A stretch of DNA of 64,000 nt from contig JAYKAV010002728.1 of NCBI GenBank assembly GCA_035582835.1, positions 907,099-971,098 of the forward strand, read 5' to 3'. The notes beneath the pieces are model-generated. The model ran no database searches. It was not told the origin of the DNA and worked only from the letters and a program-made list of their open reading frames with translations. Positions within the stretch are counted from its first letter, which is position 1. Each line of letters starts with the position of its first letter. A program made the position numbers and the translations under genes. This document shows positions 12,246-25,669 of this stretch, piece by piece. The DNA is from Phoebastria nigripes. Taxonomy: Eukaryota; Chordata; Aves; Procellariiformes; Diomedeidae.

Positions 12246-14967
12246 ATGATGTTAGTAGATATTACTTTTATGGTAATATTAAAAGATGTTGATTGATTTG
12301 GGGGAGCTGTGTTTGTTTTAATTGTAATACTTCTGTTCCATCTCTCAGCAGCCTATATTGGAGAAAGAAATAAAAAATAGAAATGGAAATTTTATAAAAT
12401 TCTATAAAACCAGAATTTTTTGTTTATGGTAAGGATGATAAGAGTATCAGATGTAGCAGATCGGTTTAACTGCAGAAGACAGACTTCATTTACTGTTCTG
12501 TTTCTCATAAGGATACATTTATTCCTAAAATCAGTTTACAAACAAAATAACTGTGATAGGAACATTTCCTTGTTCATTGACGGATGCTCCAAAGCAGTGT
12601 TGTGATCAGACTGCATGTGAACCACCACCAGAAGAGACTGACAGACCTATTCTAGCAAGATTCTCAGGAATTTGATTGCAGGGAGCAGTGCTGTTTCTAA
12701 ACATTGGTTTTGGAGTGAAAGAAGGGCTGTGAAGTAGGCAGTGCTCTAAAGGACACAGAGTGCCTATTTCTTCCTTAATCTCAGCTGCAGCTCCTCTTTT
12801 CTTTTTATGCCATTTGTGGTCCTGAAATTCCTCCTCATGTTTGCTACTGATGGCTTGGGCTCTCCTAGTCCTTCTCTTCTCCTTCTAATGTTTTCTGAGT
12901 CGCACCTATTCATTTTGCCATTGTTCTTTCCCTGATCTCATCCTGTTGCTCAAGAGTTCCCAGTTCTGACGTCCAACTTCTAGTCTTATGCTTTCTCTTG
13001 ATCCTTCCCCCGCCCCATATTTTTGTACCTGTCCAAATCACATGTTGGCTCCTCATCTGCTTTGTGTTCTCTTGCCTATTGTTCACTCTCAGCTCTCCTG
13101 GGAGTGGCATCTTTGGCATTTCTGGCTGTTGTATAGGAAGATGTCTCTTCTGCACACTTAAAAGATTTGGTTTTTTTCCCAAAGGGCTTATTTTTTTGTC
13201 TAGATTTGGGTAGTTTTCTTGAAGAATGTCAAAGGCATATTGAGCCTTGCCAAAGTCTTTGTTTCAAAACAAGAGTTGTATTAACTGTCTGTTCCACCCT
13301 CAAGGGAACAGTCCTGTTGTTGTCCTTTCTTGCAAACCAAACCCTCTGCATGTGTAAAATTGTGAACTAGAAACTCTTTTAATAAAAAGCATGTTTTAGG
13401 GACAGAATAGGGTGCGAGTGGGGAGGAATTATGTTTTCTTTGGTTCTGACTCATTTTCAACCTTTACTGGAATGTGAATCAGATGACCTTCCTTTGACAG
13501 TACACACTCATCATCTCAGTTTATAAAACGTGGTATTTCTGAATCTGCTGCAGATAATTTGGATTGTGAAACTGATCATACTCTCTCTATTTCTTTTTAA
13601 GCTCTTGATTGAAAACAGCCTGTGATAATGTGGTATTTTCTTCTTGAATACGTGTGTGTGCTTCAACATGTAGAAAATGTGTCACTGAATAGTGTGTATC
13701 AGCTAGCTACAAAATGTAAGGGGGCAAGGTGGAAGGACTAATTCAAGATGGGAGTGCTTTAATAGGATGATATGATTCTACTGATTTTTTGTGTCATAAA
13801 ATTTTTTTGTCATAAAGGCTAGAGGCCATAATTGCAGATATTTATAGCAAAGAAATTTTCATTCGAGACACTTAAGGTTAACTTTCTGTTGGGAAAATGC
13901 TGGCAGAATGGAGGTATTGGAAAGCTAAGTATTTTAAATTGACAGTTCAGTGGTAATAGGAGGTAAACTGGATTTTTCTGAGTAAATAAAGTGCTAGGGG
14001 TGCAAGACTAATAGTCCCGGAGAGAAAGCCTGTACAATTTTTACTCTTTCAGGAAAAGATACCCTGTTTGCAGTCTTCATCATTACCTTTCTGATGCCCA
14101 AGGAAGTGTACCAAAGTGGTTATAATGGAAAACAGCACTTTTGCCCTGGCTTCTTTACTGATGGAGTCTTGCTAGAGTTATTATTTTTCCTCTAGGTGTA
14201 CTTTACGTTTTTAGAGGATAGAGTTCAGCATGACAGATGAGAAATGTTGATTGGCTTTTGTAACATAAGATTTGCNTTGGGCTAACCCGCTTCTTGACTG
14301 AAATCCTTAGACACAGAAGTAAGAGTGACACTAGCAAGACAGAAGTTATACTTAACTGAAGAGGCAAACAGCCTTCAAAGGCAAAGAACATTCAAAAAAG
14401 ATGTTTTGAATTTCTCATGTAGATATATTTCTTAATGCATGTTGCTACCCTATCTGACCGATTGGAAGACAGACTCGTTCTGAAAGCCAGTAACTACATC
14501 TCACCTGACTATCTTGCTGTCTGCACAGGGCTTTGTCACAGTGTGTCTGTGGGCCCAGGGATGGGGGGAAGCAATTAGTTTGAAAAAGACTGACTGGAAA
14601 TTGAGATAGCTTACCCAACCCAATAATATTAGGTCAATCTAAAGACATCATTACTGTCCTTTGTTCATTATCCAGGTTTTCCACGTAATACTACACTTCA
14701 TTTTGGGGGATAAGTCATCCATCAATCTGGAAAAAAAAAATCTAAAATGCAAATAGGATCCTTTGAGAAAGTCCTTATAGTCTGGGACCTTCAGCATTGC
14801 CAACTGTCACAGGTCTCTGCATGTTACTTCAGAGACTACTAACTTGATCTGNCTCCTGAAAAATCAACAAACCCTGCTCCTTGTCACCCTCTGTTGTATG
14901 CAGGNAGCAAGTGGTAGGTGCTGGTTAATTATTCCAGAAGTCATTCCTAGGGCCGGAAGCATTCATT

Positions 14968-14998
14968 CTCTCTCTCTCTCCCTCTCCCCCCTGCCCCC
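14968..14998. repeat. (TC)n / C-rich simple repeat
   Basis: TCTCTCTCTCTC followed by CCCTCTCCCCCCTGCCCCC. It is a short low-complexity pyrimidine tract on the + strand. Confidence 0.85.
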
Positions 14999-16648
14999 AT
15001 CTTGGACGTGGTTAGTTTTTGTACACTTTCCTTTTACCTTCTTATCTTGAAAAGCATGCTTTTCCTTTTAAGGAAAACAACAATATATTTGCTGCACCTT
15101 TCAGGTGCCCTTTTCAGGACTACATTACTCCTAGGACAAAAACTGACAAGGAATTGTATCCAGCACTTACTAGTGGTTTTGTTTAATCTGTGTTTGAAAG
15201 GGACATGGTGCCACTGGCATAACAGTGAGAGTGGAAGGTGTTTGCATGTTCCCTTTCATCTTATGGTGTGGTGTCACCTGTCACTTCAGATGGCAGTGGG
15301 TGCAAAAAATAACTTCTGTGTAAGTGGAGAAACTGACTTTTACCCCAAGTAACAAAATACTTTCATTTGCCCCAAAATGGGCTGGCTAACACTGCTTGTT
15401 CCAGCTGCAAAAAGTGGACTCGTATTGGCTTCCGCTGCTCCCACACATTAAATACCAGAGAAGAAAAATCTGTACCTGTTACCAGTCATGTTTGTGAATC
15501 GGCTTCATTTGATGACGTTTTTCATCTCTAAGTATTTGTATATGTAATTATTAATTGCTTTAGTTGTCATGTCAGTCACTACTAAAATATAAATTCTGAT
15601 GAAGGTGACTATAATTTAGTTTGGATTTTCTCTTCCTTTTGTACATTCTTAGAAGGAACCTAGTGGATGTCTGTGTTTTGTTTTTTGTCTCTGCTTCTCT
15701 TGCTTTTAATGGAGTGTTTGGTTTTGTTGTTCTGTTTGTTATGCAGCTGTGGAGTTCTTATCAATAAAAAAGTAATGAATTTGAAGTTGCTTTATATTTT
15801 GCTTCTGCTTTTGATAATAAATTAAGATCAGCTCCCCTCTTCTGAAGAAATGAGTTTGAAAGACACTTCAGTGATATTATGGATTTGGCCCATCACCAGA
15901 TACGGATCTAGTTGCCTGATTTGACTGCATGAATGGTGCAAAAGAGTTGGCAGGAACATGAAATGGAACAGCTGGTAGGAAGGGAAAGATCTTGGGGTAT
16001 CAGGGAAATACTAGGATTGGTACTGGTAGTAGTAAGGGAAGAAGCAAGAGCTCCTTTTTCAGTGGTAGCATGCATGTGTATTGGGTTAAATTGGATTAAA
16101 TCCAGATGCCTACTTCTGATTTATCTTAATATACCTTTGCAGTTATAATATTGACAGCAAGTAAATTTTCTAATGCAAATAAGAGACTATGGTCTCTCTT
16201 GCTTTGAATTTTCTGTTCTGTAACTCCACATCATTCTATCTGCCCCTTCTTTTACCTTTTTTCTGTTATTCATTTGATAACACCTTATTAAGTGTTCACT
16301 TACTCTTATTTTTATATATCCTCTTTCTATCCCATAGACAACTTTATTTCTCCGAGTTGTATTTGAATATGAAAAAAGAGGAGGAGGGAAAGAAAGAAGG
16401 AGGAGGGGAAATCTCTGAGAAGAACAATCTAGTCACTTGGAGGAAAAATTGCTTACGAGATGACTAAATTAACTTGCAGAAATGTAATCTGAAAGCATCA
16501 GATCTCATACCTGTAACTTACAAGCACACTTTAGCTTGTCAAAGAAAATTGTTCTTTATAAATATCTCCGTGTAAAGTAACATTTAACTAGAGACAAAGC
16601 ATTTTAAGATCTCCAAAGCATTTGATTTGATCATGTTATCTTTGTGTT

Positions 16649-16713
16649 AAAAAAAAACAACAAAAAACCCCCCAAAAACCCCAACAACAACAACAAAACA
16701 ACAACAACAAAAC
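16649..16713. repeat. A/C-rich (CAA)n simple repeat
   Basis: An A-run is followed by CAA/CAAA/CCCC units in an imperfect array on the + strand. There is no coding content. Confidence 0.85.
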
Positions 16714-18159
16714 CCCTACTGATTATTTGTTTTTAGTGCCTGTACTTCAAAATAGTTTATCTGTATCTGTTCACCTGAACTTTAACAATTTTCTTTTGGC
16801 TGTTCCTTTATTAATAGTAGAGTCCTATAATAGTTCTTGGGGGTTGTCTTTTTGCAAACCTTTCTAATTTAAAGTATTTTAACATACTACCATTTTCTNC
16901 TGCTGCAGTGATTATAGGAAACTGAGGAAGTGAACAGTGGAACCCCTTTGGGAAGCAAAATTGGAGTATGAATTAAAGACCTGTGTTTACAAACTAGCTC
17001 GGTAGAGGGAAAGAGTATTTATGGTCTAGATTTTAGCATGAATAAAAAAAACCTGGAGGACATTTTTTAATTTAAAAAAGCTGCAGAGAGATGTAATAAT
17101 TTTTACCTCACAATTGCAAATGCTTTACGGTGGTGACAGATGCTATAGACAATGGGTTTTTCTATGCATCTAGAATAAAATAATCTAAGCTATATTCCTG
17201 AAGTCTGTCAATCTCCCAGACTGGTTGTAAATTGAAATTATTTCATTCAAAAAAGACTAGTGAAATAAGTTTGTTCTGATACAAAAATAACTCACTGAGC
17301 AAGCTATACTATATGATAAAAAGCTGCTGTAAAGCATTTTTGAAAACTGAGGCATTGAACAACTACACTGAAAATGTAATTTCATGTGACTAGAATTCAT
17401 TTAATCATGAAAGGAAAGCACAGTAGATTAATCCAGGGAGAATATAACATGGACAAGGTATATTTTGGTGACAGTGATAGTGTACACCTACGAGATCAGT
17501 CAGGAAGAGATGACGTCCACATAAGACATTAGGGATGATTTATCTAATTTACATTACAATAGGTAAAAGAATTCTTGAACAGCGTATTAAGGAGACTATG
17601 TATGGGTGTTTAAGAAAATGTCTTTTCTAGAGTCTGTTTTTCTGTATCTGAGTTCTGACAGGTTGGCACTGCTAAACTTAGAAACAGTTCTATTTCCTCC
17701 TCTCCTTGCAACACTTTTTGAAACGTATATAATTTTAATAGTTAGGTGACACAATATTTGCCATTATTTGCTTTGAGACGTTAGAGGTAAAATACTACCA
17801 ACAAACATCTTTGAATTACAGTTCCTTCATTTTTTAACTTGCAAAACTTGTGAAATAGCAAATGTAATAGAAAATCAGTTTCAGTAAGGTTTGGGGCAAA
17901 TTTGAGGAAGTGAAACTTGCTGTTGTTTCTTTCCCTAACTCAAATCCCCTACTGACTTGAAGAACAGTGGACCAGGTTCTCTCTAGTAAGTAATTGTACA
18001 TGGAAGGCTAACCCCAGCATAGCCAGTAAAATTCATAGATTACAAAGCCAAAGAAACCGTTTGTGACGGGTGAACTTTTCTGGATAACATGAGCAGTCAT
18101 AACAAAGGAACTTATGAACTAGTTATTGGTTGAATTAGGGCACGTCTCTTAGTATAGTT

Positions 18160-18335
18160 ACTGTCAAATGCTATTGTCAGTCTTGATTTAAACAATTTCA
18201 GTGACAGAGAATCCCCCCGAGCTCTTGGAAGGTTGTCCCACTGGGCTCTTGGATTGATCCGATGTGCTGTTACCTTCACTGTTAAAAGTGTGCATCTTAA
18301 TTCCCCTCTAATTTTGTATAGCCTGAGGACTGCAG
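18160..18335 (-). mobile_element. Ancient CR1 LINE relic, 3' portion
   Basis: Read on the + strand this is the reverse complement of an old amniote CR1 3' region. In order it shows GTCTTGATTTAAACAATTTC, AGTGACAGAGAATCC, GGAAGGTTGTCCCA, then TTCACTGTTAAAAGTGTGC and ATCTTAATTCCCCTC. These match, with heavy divergence, the usual consensus blocks (TTGATTTAAAGACTTCAAGT, GATGGAGAATCCACC, GGTTGTTCCAATGG, CCTCACTGTTAAAAAT). No intact frame survives. Boundaries are approximate. Confidence 0.75.
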
Positions 18336-18594
18336 AGAGTTGCAGAAAAAACACAGAAATGGCAGATTAAACTCAGTGCAGATGAAGATTAAGTGATGTA
18401 CATGGTGTGTGTGNGGGGGGAAACAGTCCCCTATCACATTTAAAGACATCTGAGGTGATTGTTAACTACTCACTAGTTGAAAGCAAATGAACCCTAGAAA
18501 TTAGGAAAAGAACAGAGAACAAATCAGAAAACACATCACNGTGTCACTATATAAATCACTGACACAGGCATATCGTGTAACTTTTTCCGATTCA

Positions 18595-19205
18595 GATCCC
18601 AGGGGCTCCACAAGGAAACAGTAGTACTGAAAAGGTACAATAAAGGGCAGCAGTACGACTAACAGTGTGGAAGAATTTACATATGAGGCATGGCTGAGGA
18701 TGATATGAGTAGAGTAGAATAGAGGTCTTCAGCCTCAAAGACAGATGACTGAGAATGGTATGGTGTAGCTGTCTGTAAAATCATGGAAGGATGGATATGG
18801 TGAATAAGAAATTATTGTTGTCTCTTCTAGTGCAAGAAGTAGGGAGTATTGCATGAAGCTGGCTGGCAGCAAATTCACAACAAAGAAAGAAGGTATTTTT
18901 TGATGTAACTCATAATTAAATATGGAAGGTTGTCACAGGATCTCGTGGAAGCTTAAATTTTTTGCAGGTTCAAAAAACAACTGGAAAAATACTTTGAAGG
19001 TTATCTTATAAATAAGACATCATCTCTGGCTCAAGAAATCCCTGAACTACAAATAGGTAGAGGCTGGCAGAATATTTCGGAGGAAGTGTCCCTGCGTGTG
19101 CCCCCTGTTCTCAGGCTTCCCTAGACTTACGCTGTTGGGCACTGTTGTGCAGAATTTGGGGCTATATGGAGCCTCTGATTTGATCTGGTGTGACCTTTCC
19201 CAAGT
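18595..19205 (+). mobile_element. Ancient CR1 LINE relic, end of ORF2 and 3' region
   Basis: In sense orientation the order of old CR1 consensus blocks is kept. First comes AAAGGTACAATAAAGGGCAG, then ACATATGAGGCATGGCTGAG, then TCTGTAAAATCATGGAAGGA. A GCAGCAAATTCACAACAAAG block follows, then GGTTCAAAAAACAACTGGAA, and finally a TGCCCCCTGTTCTCAGGCTT to CTGATTTGATCTGGTGTGAC tail. It resembles the older CR1 subfamilies shared with turtles and crocodilians, not young bird copies. Many substitutions and indels mean the protein is lost. It lies about 260 bp from another CR1 relic in the opposite orientation. Confidence 0.85.
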
Positions 19206-22200
19206 GATGTGCTTCTTTCTTCCCTGTTTGTAATCTGCAGAATCGATAAATTAGTATTTAAAGTTTGATATGGTGTCAGTTCAAACTGTTGGAAGGTATT
19301 GAGGTCCTGTAAAGGATTCACTTTTCTGTAATTTTAATATTTTCAGCAAGCTGGCTGACTTCACCACTGTTTGATATATAAGTATATAGTAGGGGGTAGC
19401 AAGTAGAATTCCTTGTAAAGCATCAATACCGCTCAACGGGGCAGACTATACAAATGGGTATTTTTAATGTCTCATAATTGCAGGAATATTGAAGAAGACC
19501 AAAGAATGTCTTTCTTGAATACTGAAAAAATACTATCAAATGCAATGAGTTAGGTAAATGGAGGCCCATGTGCTCGACATCAGTCCTGGAAAAAAAGAAT
19601 GGAAAAGCTGATACAGCATTTGGTTAATTAAGATTTAAAGTGTGGAAGCAGGCCTTGCTGGACCTAAAAGTTGGTCAAGGACCAGCAGCATCACAAGCAA
19701 AAGAGAGGGATGAGCTGAATAGATCTAAGTCGAGGCTGTAGGGCTGCAGGTTTTGAGTTACCAGGAGCACACAGTTACATCTGCTGTAACAAAGCTTCCT
19801 TCTATGCAGATGCTGCTTTGCTGTATCAGGCCCCTTCACAAAGCAGTTTATATCTGCCATAAATGTATATAAGCCCTCGTGCTTTTGTTTTAAGTCAGAA
19901 TTTGTATTGATAGAGGGCTGAACGTTTGTCACTGTGCATTCTCTCCTGTAGCTATAAACTGTTTTTGCCTGACCTGGCTCTGCCTGTTTATTCCACGACA
20001 AAAGGATATGAATATAACTATATCGGTCAATTTGGCTTTCTGGAAGATGTCTCTTTACATGTGGTTGGAAATACTGCATAATACCTGCATGTATTTACCG
20101 TGCAAATGGTCCTGAAGTGTTTTAGTGCCTTTTTTCTCATTACAATAACTCTTGGAGGTGGGGGATTATTTAATGAAGGGGCTTGAGAGAGATGCAAATG
20201 GCCATGGTGAATTTTGTGTTCATCTGGTGAAATGGACATATTAGGCCAGAGATTTTAACTATTGGAGCAGAAGTTGTGGATTTCAATCCTTGTTTTCTGT
20301 TAGGTTATGTATGTTATATATCTTAACAAAAAGATGGAAGTGTAAAAGTATCTCATGTTTTACCTGTAACATAATAGTTTTGAGTAGACATGGAAGTGAA
20401 TGCAGAAGATAGGCCAACAGTTTAGGAATATGTATACCTACAAGTCTGTGCTGCTACTTGTTGATTTCTTTTAGCTGGTAACTGCCCAGAAGGGGCAGTT
20501 TGGACTTTTGGTCTGTGTCTCATTTGCATCATTTCTAAAAGGCTCATTAAACCATGCTACGCTGCTTTAATGTTTGTTACCTGCTGAATTAGTTGGGAAG
20601 GGGGTCCCATTTGTAGGTACCATGCATGCCATTTTGCTGAGCAGATGTATTCTCTTTAGGCAATTGACTAGTTATTTTGTGATGTGGTTTACTCATTTCA
20701 CATAGACGAGCAACTTAATACAGAGAGGAAATGAAAAGATATCCTTGTCAGATGCTTAGTGATCTTTGAACAACTGATTATGATAAAGGCGGAAGATAAA
20801 TATCAACTCACTGCTTTCAGGTGAGGTGATTTTACATAATTACACATTTTGGAAAACATTCTGTGATGTATTTATTTCTGGTTGCACAGAGGTTTAGGAT
20901 TTGGAACTTGATAATGAACTGTTCACTTATGTTAATGCATCTGAATTCTTTGAAGATAAGTGAGAGGAATAATGCACTTAAAAATAACATTTATCTTGAT
21001 GACTNAAAAATTATTAATGAATGCATCTGAAAAAAAAAAATCTACCTTTTCTTTTAAAAATATTACATAGTTGTATCCAGTCTGTTAAAAAATACTAGTT
21101 GTATCCAATTCTCTTTCCTACAAAGCAAGCTTTCCACGTGTTCTTAGCCCCTCTCATATTTTCAACAGAGAGCTTAAAAAGTCTTGAGTGCAACTCNGAG
21201 TTCAGAAGTTTCTGAAACACTAAGTTTTGAGTAAGCTTTTTGAAAGCTTCGTTGAATAATAACCTGTTTTTTCTTAAATAGGCATGTTGGCTACCTGTTA
21301 TGTTTGGGTTTTTGGGTGGGTTTTTTGTTTGATTTTTAAGCCATGATAAACAATACCTTTTACAAAAGAGGAGGCAAAAAAACTCACACACAACGTCCAA
21401 GGTAAGAAAACTTCCAGTGTAAGGGCGGTAACTGGAGAATCAAAACTTGAATTGATTTTTCTCTCTCTTTTACTTCCAACTCTGAACCAGATTCAACAGA
21501 TACAAAGCTGTCTTCTGAAATCAGCTGACAAAAACTGTATTATATCTGCTGCTTGTTACCAGTGTTACTGAGTTGTAGTAGGCTTTGGTGGTTCAAGTTA
21601 TGGAAATCTTGAACTGGTACCATTGAAACTTATAGCCATATTGTNTTGTTTTGTATTGTACAGAACCTACTTCTTAACTGATTATTTTTTCCTGGTATGT
21701 TAGACGAGAGACAAAGTATCAGTGCGTGTTGTATAGGAGCAGTGAGGAGGCAGGAGGAATTCTTACTGGATCGATGTAGTATGTGAAGTGAGGCATAGGA
21801 AAAAAAGATTGAGAGATGTTTGATCAAGCAGTTGTGAAGAGAGCAGTTGGACCTACTTATAAAAGAAAAGGACAGAAATTGGGGAAATGTAGAGAGTGCT
21901 GTAACCTGTCAGCAACAAAATGGCTGAGTGATAGATGTTCTAGCAAAAATTCCCATCAAGTTCTCATTGAATACAGCAAGTGGAAAAGTAGGAAAGGGTT
22001 AGAATAATGGAAACTTCTTTGCCTGTATTAAGTGGAAGACTTAAGCGTGAATGTTTAGAGAATATGAAATGGTTTTTTTCCCCCCTATCATGGCAGTCAA
22101 GAGTGGGATCTTGCAGGAGGAATTTCAAATATATGAAGTCTTCTACAGTAGTATGCATGAGATGACCCCTCTCCTGCAGAAGTTGTTTCACCTATCTTTC

Positions 22201-25200
22201 CTGGTAGGAATTCCATTATTTTGGGAGTATGTTGTTGACTCTTGGTATGAGACAAGGCTCAGCATAGTATCAATTTCTGGTTTTTAGTCTCATGGTATTC
22301 TATCAGTCTTTGGCAAGTAAGTTTAGTCTTCTAGCACTTGGTAGAATTCATAAACCTTTTGTGAAGGGTTCAAAAGAGGTGTTTGTGAATGGCAAATTAG
22401 TCTGTCTTTAGCAAGCATCAGGCAAGAGAGAGATTATTTTAGTAAGTTAGCAAAACATAAAAAGAAAAAAAAAAACAGCAAAAGGATTGATGGATACATT
22501 AAGTAAGAAAGATGTGGTAAATAGAAATGAGGGCAGTGATACAGAGAGAAGTAGAGGAAAGATATTTAAAACAGTGCTGGCAAAAGAAATATTACATCTT
22601 AGAAAAAATGGTGTGAAACCAGTAAAAGACAGTAGGAGCAAAGATGTAGGTTTTCAAATTACATACAAATATTACATACAAAATTGACCAATGTGATACT
22701 ATAAAATGGTGTGTTAAACGGTATACGACTATTTATGCTTTTTTAGTTTCAAGGGGTGTGGGGTTTTTTATGTGACTGAGCACAGGTACCTTTCTCCATG
22801 ACTTGTAAGTGTAGTTTTTTGACTAACAGATACTGTTATTTATGATATATTTATATTTATGATGTGTGTTTAGTTTTCAAGCCCTATTAGATGTTAGAAT
22901 CTCATTCTAAAATGTTTTGCATGTTATTTCCATGTAGAATTCATGTCTATGTGGCTTATGTAGTGGATGCTCCAAATGAGTGAAATAACTGAGGTGACCT
23001 GCACCTTCTTTTTTATAGTTTTACTGGGGCACTGATGTCCAATCTTCTTATTGAAACTCTGTACACAGTACCTTGGGGTGTATTAACATGGTGCTGTTTC
23101 CTTACTGTGCTGTAGTTTACCTTTCATAAATAACTAATCAACACTTCTAGCTTTATTTAATATCCTTTTATATAAACAAAGATTCATTATCCTATAATAA
23201 AAGACATCCTTTTACGTTTACAGCTGTGGTGCAAAATGTTGTTTGCTTTGCCAGATTAAATAGATAATGAAGTACAGTAAATTTTTTTTTGGTAACGTTA
23301 ACAGAAGCATGACTTTTTATTAATTTCTTTTTTCTTAAACAGCCATGCATGGAAATATGTATTAAAATATTTTGAAGGATTTAAATCTTAGGAAATATTT
23401 CACTCTAGTATAAGTCAAGAGAGAAAGCATTTAATAGCTTTCCTTTGAATAACCTTAATTTCAAGAGAGAGCTGTTATTTGAGCAGTATAGGAAATCTAA
23501 GAACATCAAATATTTGTCATAGAAGGATTTAAACTTATTGTCCATACATTAAAGTATATATTGATGTGATAAACAATTAAAGCAGTATATGAAATAAAAA
23601 CTTACCTAGGAGATACTTGATTGAAGCTTTATCTGTGCTCTGTCAGAATATACTGAGACTCACTCAGGAGATAGGAAGCTTTATTCTATTTGANATGCAT
23701 TGTGCACTCTCGTCTTGCGATTTCTTTTTCCACAGCGTCTTGTTGTTCACTGCTGCTTCGTCTTGTGGTATTGGTTGTTTCCAGTTTATTTCCAGGTATC
23801 TCCAATATCTGATTTCTTCCACATTCAGCATTTTTGTTTATTCTGCCCTAATCAGGTAACAGAAAAGAACCTGTGAACTTCGCATTTCCCCCCCTACCCN
23901 GAAAAAAAAAAAAGGAAAGGGGAAAAAAAAAAAAAAGGCAAATGCACTGACCCCAGTTAACTCAAGTATTTAGCACCCATTTAAAAAAATCATTTAAAGA
24001 TTTAGTATCCAGTAAATTCCATCTGTTTCCTGTAGCTATTCCAACACCGAAAAGTTATTTCCCTACACATTTTGGTAGCCTCCACGTTTTAGATTTTTGT
24101 AGGAAATATGCAGGATCAGTAGACATCAGGTCTTAACTTTTAACCCATGCAACATTATTCTGTGAAAGATGATGAAGGTCTGCCTCTCTCAGCTCCTTAT
24201 GCTTCTGTCAGACACAGATGTGAAATGCTGCTTTAGAACAGAGGGAAAAAAAAATCCCAAAGGGTGTAGTGTTTTGTCGTCTCTCAGGACAGTCAGCATG
24301 CATGGCATCAATGAGTAGCAGATATGAGCTATTCAAACCAGTCACTGAACTGACAGGATGATGCTTTCATACATAATAGACCCATTAATTATTTCTTCTG
24401 ATGGACAGCAGTGTCTACTAGAAGAAAAAAGCAGCAGATGATAATACTAGGTTTGATAGGTGCTCTGTGTTTGAACAGCTTGTCATCAAGAAATGAATCC
24501 AGGGAAAAACTGCTGTTTTGGGATATAATCAGGTAAAATGGACCAGAGTTGTTTTGACATGGTAGATGTCATATATAGGGTTAAAAACTCCATTCAGGTT
24601 AAGGTCTATTCATAGCTAGCTTTTTATCAAAAAGATGTTCCAAAAGATTTGCTTTAAAAATCGTGGTTTGTGTTTTGTTTCATATAGCCTTTCATTTGGG
24701 GAACTTGGCTGTAGTCTTGTCGTTTTTCATTTATAACTTAATGTGCAGATTAAGCCTACACATTCATGGGGGTTTTGTCTGGTTTGGGGTTTTTTGCCTT
24801 TTTTTTCTTTTTCCCCCTGCAAAAAGAAAGCTTAATGTTTTAAAAAACTGTTTTTGAAAGGACTCTGTTTATGATGATGATCTTCAAACATGTTTGGATC
24901 AAACAAAGGCTTTCTGACTCACAAATCCATTTCTAATTAATTTAGATATTTAAATTGTCTGATTTAATGTTAATTAACTGCTCTCTTGAGGTTAATATGT
25001 AGGAAATAATATGTATTGAAAAACTCACTTTAATGTAGCATAAGCCCTTCATAAATCTGTCCTAAAATATGATGGGTAAAATCTTCATTCACTGTACCTA
25101 TGTTGTTAGGGGCAACTTATGCTGATTGTGGGGAAAATAATGCAACATTTGGAACTTTTCCTTAGAATATAGTTTCATTTTTTCCCCTTGAAACCTTATC

Positions 25201-25440
25201 TACTGTAACTTTTCTTTTAAATTTATTGACAAGAAAATGTTTACAATCAATTAATTTCTTTTTTTTGCCTTCTGTACGTTGAAGGTGAAGGAGAGAGAAA
25301 ATGATGAGAGAAAGAAAATAGACTATTTACTTTAGAACTGGGGTGAAACATGAACCACACCGAAAAGATGGTGGGAGAAGGGGCTAATTCTACAGGTTTG
25401 TACTTGTTTACTATAAGTATGAAGAACCTCTCTCATAATT
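19206..25440 (+). other. AVEN: Intron sequence between CR1 copies
   Basis: I recognise no exon or RNA gene here. The stretch holds AT-rich unique sequence, a GT-rich low-complexity patch around 21303-21335, and an A-rich tract with a preceding C-run at about 23887-23938. Open stretches on the minus strand (for example 19675-20079, 134 codons) have no recognisable domain and no protein-like conservation pattern. Confidence 0.5.
23887..23938. repeat. C-run plus A-rich low-complexity tract
   Basis: CCCCCCCCTACCC with one N is followed by two A-runs separated by GGAAAGGGG. It is a simple low-complexity tract. The N suggests a sequencing difficulty here. Confidence 0.85.
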
Positions 25441-25669
25441 TAGACTAGATGTAAGGAAGAAATTTTTTACACTGAGGGTGGTGAAACACTGGAACAGGTT
25501 GCCCAGAGAGNTGGTAGATGCCCCATCCCTGGAAACATTCAAGGTCAGGTTGGATGGGGCTCTGAGCAACCTGATCTAGTTGAAGATGTCCCTGCCCATG
25601 GCAGGGGGGTTGGACTAGATGACCTTTAAATGTCCCTTCCAACCCAAACTATTCTATGATTCTATGATA
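25441..25669 (+). mobile_element. CR1 LINE 3' end (5'-truncated copy)
   Basis: This is the typical bird CR1 3' end in sense orientation. It contains GAAGAAATTTTTTACACTGA, GGTGAAACACTGGAACAGGT, TTGCCCAGAGAG, CTGGAAACATTCAAGGTCAG, GGTTGGACTAGATGACCTTT and TCCCTTCCAACCCAAAC. It closes with two copies of the diagnostic 3' octamer-type tail (ATTCTATGAT TCTATGAT). At about 229 bp it is strongly 5'-truncated, as usual for CR1. It is close to consensus and therefore younger than the relics at 18-19 kb. There is one N at 25511. Confidence 0.97.

Larger units (their letters stand above)
4990..18159 (+). other. AVEN: Intron sequence downstream of the AVEN exon, first part
   Basis: No coding exon is recognised. 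The content is AT-rich unique sequence with pyrimidine-rich, somewhat GC-richer patches at about 7420-7930, 10440-10640, 11690-12140 and 12760-13160. It also holds a T19 run (10986-11004), a TC-rich tract (14968-14998) and an A/C-rich (CAA)n tract (16649-16713). A short segment near 12176-12240 resembles the tail of an old SINE or LINE. Open stretches here are short and lack protein-like motifs. Confidence 0.55.

Noticed and set aside
16366..16411. A purine-rich GAGGAGGGAAAG stretch that could be read as an acidic/basic peptide
   Set aside because: It is low-complexity purine sequence with no splice or homology support.
19675..20079. A 134-codon open stretch on the minus strand
   Set aside because: There is no recognisable motif, no splice-site support and no start context, and its composition matches the surrounding sequence. 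It is probably chance.
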